Shown here: in pieces, positions 7,505 through 15,800 of the stretch
How positions within the stretch are numbered: position 1 is the first letter of the stretch
Layout: the number at the start of each line of letters is the position of its first letter
From: Sedimentisphaerales bacterium
GTDB taxonomy: Bacteria; Planctomycetota; Phycisphaerae; Sedimentisphaerales; Anaerobacaceae
NCBI GenBank assembly: GCA_016932095.1
Contig: JAFGDN010000022.1
Location: forward strand, 1 to 48,051
Reading direction: 5' to 3'
DNA: 48,051 bases
The notes under the pieces: model-generated
Seen by the model: the letters and a program-made list of their open reading frames with translations, nothing else
Databases searched by the model: none
Told to the model about the DNA's origin: nothing
Translations under genes and position numbers: made by a program

Positions 7505-8794
7505 CTACCGGCTATGAATATTTTTGAAAATGGTCTGTTTGCGATTAGGCCCGACGCCAATCATCGTCGCGGGTCTTTTGATGCACTTTTCTATAAAAGT
7601 AACGTAATCTTTTGCATTCTGGGGCAATCCGGTAAAATCTGTTACGCCGGTTATGTCTTCTTTCCAGCCGGGAAGCGTTTGATATACACATTTGGCTTTT
7701 ACCAGCTTGTTTATGTTGGCGGGGAAAAACGAGGTCTTTCTGCCGTCAATTTCATAAGCAACACAGATTTTCAACTCATCGAGACCAGTAAGGGTATCGA
7801 GGTGCATAAGAGCAATCGAGTCGATTGCGCCGATGGCAACCGCATAGGACGCGACGACGGCGTCAAACCAGCCGCATCTTCGAGGCCTGCCGGTTGTGGT
7901 CCCGTATTCGTGGCCTTTGTCGCGTATGTATTGGCCGATATCGTTATTCAGTTCGGTGGGGAAAGGCCCTGAGCCGACCCTCGTCGTATAGACCTTCGCA
8001 ACGCCCACAAACTCATCGACCACTTTAGCGGGAACACCAGCGCCTGCGGGCATTCCGAGAGCGCTGACGTTGACGCTTGTCACGAAAGGAAACGTCCCGT
8101 GGTCGATATCGAGCATAGTGCCCTGAGCGCCTTCAAAAAGTATTGATTTGCCTTTAGACAAGGCATTATACAAATACTCGGTTGTGTCTATGCTAAAAGG
8201 CATCAGCTTTTCGGCGTAGGATTTACATTTTTCGAATAGAACCCCCGAATCGAGCGGTTCAGCGTTATACACACATTTGAAAACCTTGTTTTTATAATCC
8301 ACGATTGCCCGCAGTTTCGGCTCAAGCTCGCCCAAACTACCCAGGTCGCCTACGCGGATTGCGTTGCTTCTGCCGACCTTGTCGGCATTGCAGGGGCCTA
8401 TGCCGCGAATAGTGGTTCCGATTTTATTCTTACCCAGCGCTTCTTCCCGTAACTGGTCTTCTTTTTTGTGATAATCGAGGACAAGGTGTGCGTTTTCGCT
8501 TATAAAAAGACGATTGTTCAGACCTACACTTTTTTTGGCAAGGCCTTCAATTTCTTCTATCAGCGTTTCAGGGTCGATGACGACGGCGTTCGTTATTACA
8601 CAGATTGTCTCAGGTCTGACCGCGCCGCTGGGAAGCAAATGCAGTGCGAAACTGTCGTTTCCAACGACAACCGTATGGCCGGCGTTTGCGCCGCCGTTAT
8701 ATCGAACGACAATTTCACTGCTTTCGGCCAAGATATCGACAACTTTGCCTTTTCCTTCATCACCCCACTGTAAGCCAATAACACATCGATTCAC
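7505..8794 (-). CDS. purA: Adenylosuccinate synthase
   Basis: PurA joins IMP and aspartate with GTP hydrolysis, the first step from IMP to AMP. The 429-residue product opens with the switch-like loop GLQWGDEGKGK. It carries RYNGGANAGHTVV, TTIRGIGPC, FEGAQGTMLDIDHGTFPFVTS, the TTGRPRRCGWFD arginine loop and a C-terminal GVGPNR. The frame is open to 8842, but the start is a GTG at 8794 because GAGGG lies 8 bases upstream and the family fold begins at once. It continues the minus-strand run with uppS 17 bases downstream. GuaAb at 28712 serves the other branch from IMP. Confidence 0.96.
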   Translation of the reverse strand: MNRCVIGLQWGDEGKGKVVDILAESSEIVVRYNGGANAGHTVVVGNDSFALHLLPSGAVRPETICVITNAVVIDPETLIEEIEGLAKKSVGLNNRLFISENAHLVLDYHKKEDQLREEALGKNKIGTTIRGIGPCNADKVGRSNAIRVGDLGSLGELEPKLRAIVDYKNKVFKCVYNAEPLDSGVLFEKCKSYAEKLMPFSIDTTEYLYNALSKGKSILFEGAQGTMLDIDHGTFPFVTSVNVSALGMPAGAGVPAKVVDEFVGVAKVYTTRVGSGPFPTELNNDIGQYIRDKGHEYGTTTGRPRRCGWFDAVVASYAVAIGAIDSIALMHLDTLTGLDELKICVAYEIDGRKTSFFPANINKLVKAKCVYQTLPGWKEDITGVTDFTGLPQNAKDYVTFIEKCIKRPATMIGVGPNRKQTIFKNIHSR

Positions 8795-8894
8795 AAGCGC
8801 AGCCCTCGATAAAAAAAACAAAATCCAAAGGATTAACCGCAACTCGATTCTCTGCGGCCTGAAAAGAGAAGTTTAAACGTTTATGCGACGGATT

Positions 8895-9383
8895 TCAACT
8901 GATTTTAGCCACCGTATGGTCAAGTATCGCCTTGAGATTATCGTAGTTTCTGTCGCTTATTTCGAGGTCGGTCTCTTTACCGTTGGGCAGCCGGTATGTA
9001 ATCGTGAATCGGCCATTCGAGTCGAAGCGGGTTTTGTCGATTTTCAGTATTGAGTCATAAGCGATATTGAGCTTATCATCGATTACAAGCCCCGTATCGT
9101 CGGCGACAACCTTTTTATTGCGAATTATAAAAAGATAGGCGCCAAACAATATAACCATACCGCCGCATGCAAGAGGCAACCATTTCTGATTCCAAACCAT
9201 AGTATCGTCCGGTTTACCGTCATTTTCAAGAACGTGCTTTTCGTAGAATGAATACCGCATTGACCATTTGTATTTGCTAAGATAGCCGTCGTACGCAAAA
9301 ACAACAGCAAAAACAAAACACAGACCCATCCAAATCAGGAATGTCTTTTTCTTGTATTTGCTCAACGGCGCCACGAGAGCCAT
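8895..9383 (-). CDS. Two-helix membrane protein with a C-terminal PH-like domain, unknown
   Basis: I do not recognise a named family. The product is 162 residues if it starts at the ATG at 9383 (MALVAPLSKYKKK), which is far more likely than the upstream in-frame start inside the preceding gene. Two membrane segments are visible, FLIWMGLCFVFAVVFAYDGY and LACGGMVILFGAYLFII. Between them is a charged loop of about 40 residues. The C-terminal 65 residues alternate hydrophobic and polar positions, resembling a small bacterial PH-like domain. It begins 14 bases after the stop of the 9398 gene and lies upstream of purA, so it probably shares the transcript. Confidence 0.7.
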   Translation of the reverse strand: MALVAPLSKYKKKTFLIWMGLCFVFAVVFAYDGYLSKYKWSMRYSFYEKHVLENDGKPDDTMVWNQKWLPLACGGMVILFGAYLFIIRNKKVVADDTGLVIDDKLNIAYDSILKIDKTRFDSNGRFTITYRLPNGKETDLEISDRNYDNLKAILDHTVAKIS

Positions 9384-9397
9384 AACAATCTCTTTCT

Positions 9398-10153
9398 TTA
9401 AGTTATCCGTTTCTGTGCGATAACGTTTATAAGCGGATGAACCAGATTGGGGACGATTTTGTCGGCCATCAATTCCTCCGCCAGCCGGCACTGGCGCTCA
9501 AAAGACCCCAGCATATCGAATTTACCTGAGCCGACGGGGTACTGTCGAACGGTAAAATACAAGCTAATCGCCTCGTCGAGCGACGCGGGCAGCTTATCGG
9601 GGTCAAAAACGCTTGTCCGCGATTCGACGCTGATTCTTGCCTGTGTGCGGTAATCGTCGGTCAGGGCGACCACTATCGAAGGTGAATAGTCGATTGCCTT
9701 TGCCGCGGGCAGGTCGCCGAGGCAGTTAAAAGCCGATGAGCCGAGTGCCTCGGCAATAATCTGGTCGTGTTCGCCGACGGAGTAAAAATCCATAGCGTAA
9801 GTAACATCGAGGGAATCCACATCGAGGCAGCTTACGCCGAGCATATAGGGAATCAATTCGAGGACGAACCTGTCCTGGCCATGCACTTCAGACAACTCCG
9901 GTGGATTTACGATTCCCGAACCGACGCGGTCGGCTTCGAGGGAGACCCAGCGGTATTGGCCGCTGGACTTATCCTCTTCGAGGCAGTATTCGTTATTCTC
10001 ACGCCGGGCAAAACGGCCCATTGCGGGGTACTGTTTCTGAATCCGCTCAAAAAACGCGAGGACCGTATCACCCTGGCTGGGCAGGTCGAGCTCGGTATTG
10101 ACGAACATATCGAGGTAAAAATCATCGCAAAGGGAACTATAAGCGTTTGCCAT
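9398..10153 (-). CDS. Conserved soluble protein of unknown function
   Basis: This 251-residue protein has no signal peptide or membrane segment. An ATG at 10153 follows AAGGA by about 11 bases and is preferred over the upstream ATG at 10180. The sequence is acidic and mixed alpha/beta, with recognisable stretches such as DRFVLELIPYMLGVSCLDVDS and YSVGEHDQIIAEAL. I cannot assign it to a family. It is the first gene after the promoter at 10236-10264, with 14 bases to the next gene, a membrane protein it may act with (inference). Confidence 0.7.
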   Translation of the reverse strand: MANAYSSLCDDFYLDMFVNTELDLPSQGDTVLAFFERIQKQYPAMGRFARRENNEYCLEEDKSSGQYRWVSLEADRVGSGIVNPPELSEVHGQDRFVLELIPYMLGVSCLDVDSLDVTYAMDFYSVGEHDQIIAEALGSSAFNCLGDLPAAKAIDYSPSIVVALTDDYRTQARISVESRTSVFDPDKLPASLDEAISLYFTVRQYPVGSGKFDMLGSFERQCRLAEELMADKIVPNLVHPLINVIAQKRIT

Positions 10154-10235
10154 AATCGCTGTTATCCTTAAAAAAACCAACCAACATCACCCTGTTGCGG
10201 CACATTCGAACGCAATCGCCGCAAACTCCGAATAT

Positions 10236-10264
10236 ATTATACGATGAGGCATCCTTTTTGCCAG
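10236..10264 (-). promoter_or_regulatory. Promoter of the long minus-strand operon
   Basis: Read on the minus strand: CTGGCA (-35, 10264-10259), a 17-bp spacer, and a perfect TATAAT (-10, 10241-10236). It gives a 5' leader of about 75 bases before the ATG at 10153. This is the only strong promoter seen before the run of nine genes ending with recO. Confidence 0.65.
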
Positions 10265-10299
10265 ATTTTTTCTGTAAAATCCCAGGTTTATCCCGTGGA

Positions 10300-12837
10300 T
10301 TAATCCCCAACAAAATAGAGGCGGCCTTTCAAATCAGGGTCGGGAAGTATTAATTCGGTGATAACAGCCCCTATTGTGCAAACGAGGGCAAAGATAAAGG
10401 CATATCTTGAACATACCATTAATAAGCTTAACAATCTCAAAACTGTGACCTTGCCAGGATAATTTATAATTGCTTCCATACTAATTGAAAGCATACCAAT
10501 AAGCACACCGGAAACAGCTGATGTGATAATTCGTTTCACTAATTTAGCGCCTCCGCAGCCGATTGTTATAACGACTCCGCACAGCAGGAGCGTCATTGCT
10601 ACGAGACCCTTGATATAACCAGGCCCCTCCATTTGCATAAATTCATTTAAATGAATAAAGCCGGTTAAGTAGAATACAAAAACCGCCAGAACGATACATA
10701 TTCCGGCGTGCCAGTAACGAGGAGCAATCGTCTCACGAATCTCAGCGCGTCGTCTCATACGTCTGCGAATCGTCAAAGGCCAGTTATAAAACAGCCCAAA
10801 TACCCAATGCTCCAGAAGCGCGCCCCTCTCGCCGAAAACGGGCACAATATGCACAATTTCGGTTGCCCAGTGGGCAGCCATAAACCTCGCAAGTATCGGA
10901 TATCGATAAGTCATCTGAATCGGGAAAGCAAGGTAGCCAATATATTTGAAAAATCCGAGGAATACTGCGATGTTATAATCCTTAAAATTGCGTTCCCTGA
11001 TTACCAGGTAAAGAACGTAAATCCCCCGGCAAAACGAACCGGGTGAAATCGGAATAACCTGAAACAAAGCAACTATGCCGGCGGCCACGGTCCAGACCTC
11101 CACCCGCGGCATTTCGGGATGCATCAGAACATAAATGAAGGCCAGCGACACCGATACGATTTGCGTAACAGGCAGCGTCATAAGATGAACGACAAGAGAT
11201 ACGAGATATTTCTGTATGTATGGCTCATTCACCTGCGAGAGAATTACGTCGGCATCCTCGTTGGTGAGCATGTGTTTTTTTTGACCTTCGGCGACCATTT
11301 CGCGCAGCCACTGCTCCCGCAAATGTGCGTGAAAATACAGACGGAACGGCCTGACGAATAAGAATATGAGCTTTTCTTTTCTGAAAGCAGAATCGGTTAC
11401 GAAACGATGCAGGCCGGGCAACACCAGAAGTAAAAACGGCAAATGAAGGAAGAACCACCAGGGCTGCCAGGCGATTCTCATCGTTTGCAGGTCGCTTAAT
11501 CGGCCTGACCTGTACCAGTCGATCGTTTTTTCGATAATTTTGCCGGTAAGCGCCCGCTTAAAATAATCCCAGCTCGATAGCAATCCGGCGTAATGACGAC
11601 GCCAGTCGGCCCTTGCCCAGAGCCGACGAATGAATTTGCCGAGAAATGGTATCAGGCCGAGCATTAAAAACAGAATCGTCCGTAATTTGCCTGCCCGAAG
11701 CTTCTTTTCCGGGCCGTCATCAACAAGGTTTCGCACCTTCCAGCCGGTAACAGCGCTATCGAGAATTGTTGACCACAAGCGCCTGTCATATAAAAGCCGA
11801 ATGTCGTTTTGAGTTATGTCTGGAACGCTATTACGATATGCCTGTTCATCGGCTTTCAATTCATCAAGCATCGGCTGCATATCAGCGAAATGCTCTTTAT
11901 TGACACGAACGAATTTTTCGAGCTTCGACACATCCCCTCGGTCAAATTGAACAAGGGAACCGCGACAGATTCCTTTTGCTATGAGCTTGAAATCCCCTGG
12001 ACTCATCGGCAAAAAGGGCAGCAGCACAAGCCCCGGTCTGAAATCGACCGCGGTCAATCCCTTCGTCGGTTCGTCGCCGGTTTCCCAACGTTTGAGCACG
12101 TTTGGCTGGCTTTTGCAGGTTGACCACTCGTATTGCCTGGCAAACTCGTATGCCCCCACATTGTGCAACAGCTTGACAAAGTCGGCCATAAAACGTTTTT
12201 TTGCGCGATATTCGGGCGAGCCGAGACGAGTTTCATCAAGCGTCCTGCCCCGCCGCCACAGCTTCAGCACGTCCATACGGTCATCGACTTCAAGCCGCCA
12301 TGTGCGCCCCTCAACCCACTCGCTCAGCTCGCCGCAACTGCCTATTTTCTCATCAATAAACGTCGCGTGGATATCAACGACGGCATTTTGGTCGCCAAAG
12401 CGTATCTGGGCCGCACGGCGGATAAATTTTTGCCAAATCGCCCCGGCCCTTGCAGCAGCGGGATTTACCTGCAACTGGAAAGGTCCCTGAAAGCCGACTG
12501 CGTAAAGAAAATTACGAAAAAAACGCGAAAAATTCGACGGCGGCACGAGGATTTTCATCGCGTATATTCCGCCCGGTTCAAGCCCCGCTGCTGAGCTGGC
12601 TTGGTTTTGAATATCGAGGATTTTCACCCTGTAAACCTGGCCCGCGAATCCGCCTCCGACGAACCGCTCGACCAGCAGACGAACTTGCGAAGAATCCCGC
12701 TTTTCAATGCCGGTTACACTATAGGTTAGCTCCGTTCCGGCCTCATACCGGCTGACGCGCATCGGCCTGTAAAGGCCAAGCCCCTTGAACTTCACCTGCA
12801 ATCGCCTGCAAATATCAGCGCTATATTGCGTCGCCAT
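10300..12837 (-). CDS. Large membrane protein with a divergent kinase-like N-terminus
   Basis: The 845-residue protein (ATG at 12837, AGGGA six bases upstream) has two parts. Residues 1 to about 350 are soluble and show kinase-fold landmarks: a glycine-rich loop VGGGFAGQVYRV, the beta-3 lysine in YAMKIL, and a hinge-like ELSEWVEGRTW. A possible metal-binding VDFRPGL follows in DFG position. The catalytic loop is unusual: LLHNVGAYEFARQYEW then SQPNVL, with no HRD/HxD. It is therefore an atypical ABC1/APH-like kinase or a pseudokinase. The second half has about eight to ten hydrophobic segments, ending with two helices near the C-terminus. It starts 13 bases after the pgpA stop, suggesting a link to phospholipid metabolism (inference). 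I know no named family for it. Confidence 0.75.
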   Translation of the reverse strand: MATQYSADICRRLQVKFKGLGLYRPMRVSRYEAGTELTYSVTGIEKRDSSQVRLLVERFVGGGFAGQVYRVKILDIQNQASSAAGLEPGGIYAMKILVPPSNFSRFFRNFLYAVGFQGPFQLQVNPAAARAGAIWQKFIRRAAQIRFGDQNAVVDIHATFIDEKIGSCGELSEWVEGRTWRLEVDDRMDVLKLWRRGRTLDETRLGSPEYRAKKRFMADFVKLLHNVGAYEFARQYEWSTCKSQPNVLKRWETGDEPTKGLTAVDFRPGLVLLPFLPMSPGDFKLIAKGICRGSLVQFDRGDVSKLEKFVRVNKEHFADMQPMLDELKADEQAYRNSVPDITQNDIRLLYDRRLWSTILDSAVTGWKVRNLVDDGPEKKLRAGKLRTILFLMLGLIPFLGKFIRRLWARADWRRHYAGLLSSWDYFKRALTGKIIEKTIDWYRSGRLSDLQTMRIAWQPWWFFLHLPFLLLVLPGLHRFVTDSAFRKEKLIFLFVRPFRLYFHAHLREQWLREMVAEGQKKHMLTNEDADVILSQVNEPYIQKYLVSLVVHLMTLPVTQIVSVSLAFIYVLMHPEMPRVEVWTVAAGIVALFQVIPISPGSFCRGIYVLYLVIRERNFKDYNIAVFLGFFKYIGYLAFPIQMTYRYPILARFMAAHWATEIVHIVPVFGERGALLEHWVFGLFYNWPLTIRRRMRRRAEIRETIAPRYWHAGICIVLAVFVFYLTGFIHLNEFMQMEGPGYIKGLVAMTLLLCGVVITIGCGGAKLVKRIITSAVSGVLIGMLSISMEAIINYPGKVTVLRLLSLLMVCSRYAFIFALVCTIGAVITELILPDPDLKGRLYFVGD

Positions 12838-12850
12838 CAGCAATCCCTGC

Positions 12851-13345
12851 TTATTTTAATATCCATACTCTTGCAGAAACAGCCATCGCTATCCCTGCAT
12901 ACAGACCCGCCATAAGGTCGTCCGCGAGAATTCCCAAACCGCCGTGAAGCTCTTCGAGCCGATACGAAGGCCAGGGTTTAATCGTGTCAAACAGCCGAAA
13001 CAAAAAGAACCCCGTCGTTACAATGGTAACAATCTGACTAATAGTCAAATCGGTATTCTCAACAAAAGTCAACACCATAAACGTAAACGCCTGGCCCGCA
13101 ACCTCGTCGGCCACCACCTCGTTAGGGTCGGCCTTACCCGTCGCGGCAACCGCAGCATCCGAAAACTTCAAACATATAACCGACCCCGCGATAAAAAACG
13201 CCAGCATCACCAAAAACTGCGGTAAGGCCTTTGCGCCGAAATAACAAACAAGCCCGAACGCAATCGCCGGCGGCAGCGAACCCCACGAGCCGGGCGCCAG
13301 AGGCAGCCGACCGAGACCAAAACATGATGTAAGCAATCTCTTCAT
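12851..13345 (-). CDS. pgpA: Phosphatidylglycerophosphatase A
   Basis: PgpA removes phosphate from phosphatidylglycerophosphate to make phosphatidylglycerol in the inner membrane. The 164-residue protein shows the family pattern: GLGRLPLAPGSWGSL at the N-terminus, VADEVAGQ with its metal-binding acidic pair, FRLFDTIKPWP, and GGLGILADDLMAGLYAG. About three to four hydrophobic helices are visible. It lies 50 bases downstream of the dGTPase-like gene and 13 bases upstream of the kinase-like membrane gene. Confidence 0.93.
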   Translation of the reverse strand: MKRLLTSCFGLGRLPLAPGSWGSLPPAIAFGLVCYFGAKALPQFLVMLAFFIAGSVICLKFSDAAVAATGKADPNEVVADEVAGQAFTFMVLTFVENTDLTISQIVTIVTTGFFLFRLFDTIKPWPSYRLEELHGGLGILADDLMAGLYAGIAMAVSARVWILK

Positions 13346-13395
13346 AAATTACACTGGTAGTATGATTAAAAGGAAAAGATTATAACAGACAGCAG

Positions 13396-14523
13396 TCAGA
13401 TTTCCTTTAACATTTTCAGGCAGAAGCGGTCGGTCATACCGGCGATGTAATCGCAGACGGCCCTCTGTAATCCCTGCATTTCAATAAACTTCCGGAAGTA
13501 ATGAGGCATCGCCTCAGGTTTGCCACAGAAATATTCAAACAATTTATCAAGCCACGTCTCGACCTGTTTTGCAACCGAAACAATATCAGTATGATGATAA
13601 AAATTGTCGAGCAGGAATCGCTCCAGTCCCAAAAGCTCATCAACGCTTCTCTTCGGCAGGGTAATCAAACTCTCCCTGCTATGATATACGTCGTCAACAC
13701 TTTCAATGCCACGCCTGTTAATCGCGATTCTGCTTTCCTCAACACATTCGCTGACGAGCTTATCTATGATGGCCTTGGCGGTTCGCGTCCTGCGAATGGT
13801 CTTGTCTTCGATTTTTTCCGCCTGAACGCGGTCCTGTGCCTGCTGAAAAAGGTCAATATCCTTCAACTGCTCTGCGTTGATAACCCTCGCGCGCAATCCG
13901 TCTTCGAGGTCGTGCGAGCTGACGGCGACCCTGTCGGCGATATTAGCGACCTGGCCTTCGAGCGAGCAGTTTGATTCGGGAAAATCGCCGCCTTCGGGAT
14001 TATCGTATGGGCTATGGTGTTTGGCCAGCCCCAGCCGGGTTTCATACATCAGATTCAGACCCGCAAAATCGGGGTATGGATGCTCAAGCAAATCCACGAC
14101 CCGCAATGATTGCCGGTTATGCTCGAAGCCGCCGAAATCCTTCATCAGGTCATTCAGGACGCCCTCGCCTGTGTGGCCGAAGGGCGAATGACCCAAATCA
14201 TGCGCAAGGCAAATCGCCTCAGTCAGGTTTTCATTAAGGCCAAGCGCCTTTGCTATTGTCCTGCCGATTTGGGCGACCTCGATTGTATGGGTAAGGCGCG
14301 TACGGTAATAGTCGTCGAGGCCGGGAGTGAAAACCTGTGTCTTGCCTTCGAGCCGGCGAAACGCGGCGCAGTGAATTATCCGATCCCTGTCGCGCTCGAA
14401 ATCAGACCGAAAGGCGTGCCGCTTTTCGGTGAACTTCCTGCCTTTGCTGACTTCTTCTGTTACCGCGTAAGGGAAAATTTTCCCGCACATATCATTTTTA
14501 TCTGCAAAGAACATACCCCCCAT
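13396..14523 (-). CDS. dgt: dGTPase-like HD-domain triphosphohydrolase
   Basis: Enzymes of this family cleave dNTPs to deoxynucleosides and tripolyphosphate, shaping the dNTP pool. The 375-residue protein has DRDRIIHCAAFRRLEGKTQVF, then RLTHTIEVAQIGRTIA, and the metal site LAHDLGHSPFGHTGE, followed by FEHNRQSLRVV. The ATG at 14523 with GAAGGG upstream is preferred. An ATG at 14544 directly after the MNT stop codon (TGAATG) would also allow re-initiation. The near-zero gap ties it to the HEPN-MNT pair just upstream. Substrate range (dGTP or other dNTPs) cannot be told from sequence. Confidence 0.9.
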   Translation of the reverse strand: MGGMFFADKNDMCGKIFPYAVTEEVSKGRKFTEKRHAFRSDFERDRDRIIHCAAFRRLEGKTQVFTPGLDDYYRTRLTHTIEVAQIGRTIAKALGLNENLTEAICLAHDLGHSPFGHTGEGVLNDLMKDFGGFEHNRQSLRVVDLLEHPYPDFAGLNLMYETRLGLAKHHSPYDNPEGGDFPESNCSLEGQVANIADRVAVSSHDLEDGLRARVINAEQLKDIDLFQQAQDRVQAEKIEDKTIRRTRTAKAIIDKLVSECVEESRIAINRRGIESVDDVYHSRESLITLPKRSVDELLGLERFLLDNFYHHTDIVSVAKQVETWLDKLFEYFCGKPEAMPHYFRKFIEMQGLQRAVCDYIAGMTDRFCLKMLKEI

Positions 14524-14544
14524 TGTTACCCTTCGAGGATACAT

Positions 14545-14865
14545 TCAAGGCGTTATCGTAATACCTTCCCGTCGGGCAATTTCGAGAATCGGACGGCTCT
14601 CGTCGGTTTCCCACTCCTTTTCACCACACGGAATCGGCTCGATACGACTGTCTGTTTCCCTCGCCAGCCAAAGCGACTTAATAAGGGAAAAATCCCGCCT
14701 CCCGTCAAATTCCGGCGCTATGACAATCAGGTCAATATCGCTCCACTGTCCGGCCCGACCTGTCGCATAAGAACCAAAAAGAATCGCTTTACGCGCGTGA
14801 ATACCCATAGAAGGCAATGACGCAAGATATTGTTTTATAGCGCCGGCAATTGTGCTTTCAACCAT
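14545..14865 (-). CDS. Minimal nucleotidyltransferase (MNT) of a HEPN-MNT pair
   Basis: This 106-residue protein carries the nucleotidyltransferase motif GSYATGRAGQWSDIDLIVI: GS at 31-32 and D43/D45, two metal-binding aspartates. In HEPN-MNT toxin-antitoxin modules the MNT protein neutralises the HEPN RNase; some do so by AMP-modifying it. AAAGGAG lies 8 bases before its ATG, inside the HEPN gene. It overlaps the HEPN gene by 31 bases, the typical coupling of such pairs. Its stop (TGA) is followed at once by an in-frame ATG of the dGTPase-like gene. Confidence 0.88.
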   Translation of the reverse strand: MVESTIAGAIKQYLASLPSMGIHARKAILFGSYATGRAGQWSDIDLIVIAPEFDGRRDFSLIKSLWLARETDSRIEPIPCGEKEWETDESRPILEIARREGITITP

Positions 14866-15221
14866 TCCAGCATCTCCTTTGCTCTGAATAACTCCTTCTT
14901 AACAGAAACCTTGTCCAACAGCATTTGCTGGGAATCGGGATAACGTCCCTCAAGCTGGTAAACCCCAAATTCGAGCAAAAAATCTTTTTGCTCTTTGCTG
15001 AGATTCAAGCCGGTAATTTTTGAAAGACGGGCAAGGTCGTGTATGCGAGGGGGAATTTCCTTTGTCTTAACAACGACATGAGCTTTAAGTGCTTTTTCAA
15101 CAGCGAGGTGCGCAAAAAAAAGACAATGGCGTAAATGCCCTTTCCCCAATAATGATTGAGCCGCCGCAAAATCCTCCTCGGCCCCCGTCTTCCAGTAGTC
15201 AATTTGTTTCTGAATTACCAT
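14835..15221 (-). CDS. HEPN-domain protein, probable toxin of the HEPN-MNT pair
   Basis: The 128-residue all-helical protein shows the HEPN pattern: an opening helix DYWKTGAEEDFAAAQSLL, the core FFAHLAVEKALKAHVV, PRIHDLARL and a C-terminal EGRYPD. HEPN proteins of this kind act as RNases or RNA-binding toxins. The catalytic RX4-6H motif seen in many active HEPN RNases is not obvious at RYPDSQQ, so activity is uncertain. The gene starts 16 bases after the HIT gene stop and overlaps the MNT gene. Confidence 0.85.
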   Translation of the reverse strand: MVIQKQIDYWKTGAEEDFAAAQSLLGKGHLRHCLFFAHLAVEKALKAHVVVKTKEIPPRIHDLARLSKITGLNLSKEQKDFLLEFGVYQLEGRYPDSQQMLLDKVSVKKELFRAKEMLEWLKAQLPAL

Positions 15222-15237
15222 TTTTTTTCACATTATA

Positions 15238-15756
15238 TCAATAACTGCCGCCGAGCGGTAAACCGCTTTGTGCGCTTGCTTGTTTCAATACATCAAGAAG
15301 CTCGGTCAAACTTTGGCTGATAAGGTATGTATCACTACAGACACGGACAAAATTGGTGTCGCCGTTCCAGCGAGGGACGACGTGAATATGCAAGTGGTCC
15401 GGCAGCCCCGCGCCGGCACATCTGCCGAAATTGAGCCCGACGTTGAAGCCGTGTGGTTTTATTGCGCTCGTAAGCGCCTTTTGTGCGTCCCTTATCAGCT
15501 TTGTCATTTCGAGAAGCTCCTCATCGGCGCCGCTGTCGAGGTCCGGGATATGCCGCAGAGGGGCTATGAGAAGATGGCCGTTGTTATAGGGAAAACGATT
15601 GAGAACTGTGATACAGTTTTTCGTTCGCCAAAGGACAAAGTTTTTATCGTCGTCCTGAGGGGTTTTGATAATCCGGCACAAGAAGCATTCGTTTTTATCG
15701 ACAAGGCCGCGAATGTAGCCGATTCGCCAGGGCGCCCAGAGGTTCTTTCTTTTCAA
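15238..15756 (-). CDS. HIT-family hydrolase (Ap4A phosphorylase/hydrolase type)
   Basis: HIT proteins act on nucleotide phosphoryl bonds, commonly AMP-linked substrates such as Ap4A. The 172-residue protein has WAPWR near the start, a CFLCRI cysteine pair, FPYNNGHLLIAPLRHI, and the catalytic triad DHLHIHVVPRW. WAPWR plus the CxxC are typical of the Ap4A-phosphorylase-like branch. The start codon is TTG at 15756 with GGAGG ten bases upstream. It precedes the HEPN-MNT pair by 16 bases. Confidence 0.9.
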   Translation of the reverse strand: MKRKNLWAPWRIGYIRGLVDKNECFLCRIIKTPQDDDKNFVLWRTKNCITVLNRFPYNNGHLLIAPLRHIPDLDSGADEELLEMTKLIRDAQKALTSAIKPHGFNVGLNFGRCAGAGLPDHLHIHVVPRWNGDTNFVRVCSDTYLISQSLTELLDVLKQASAQSGLPLGGSY

Positions 15757-15800
15757 GCCGTGAAAACCTCCAAAATACTTTGCTATTGATTCTTTTTGAC

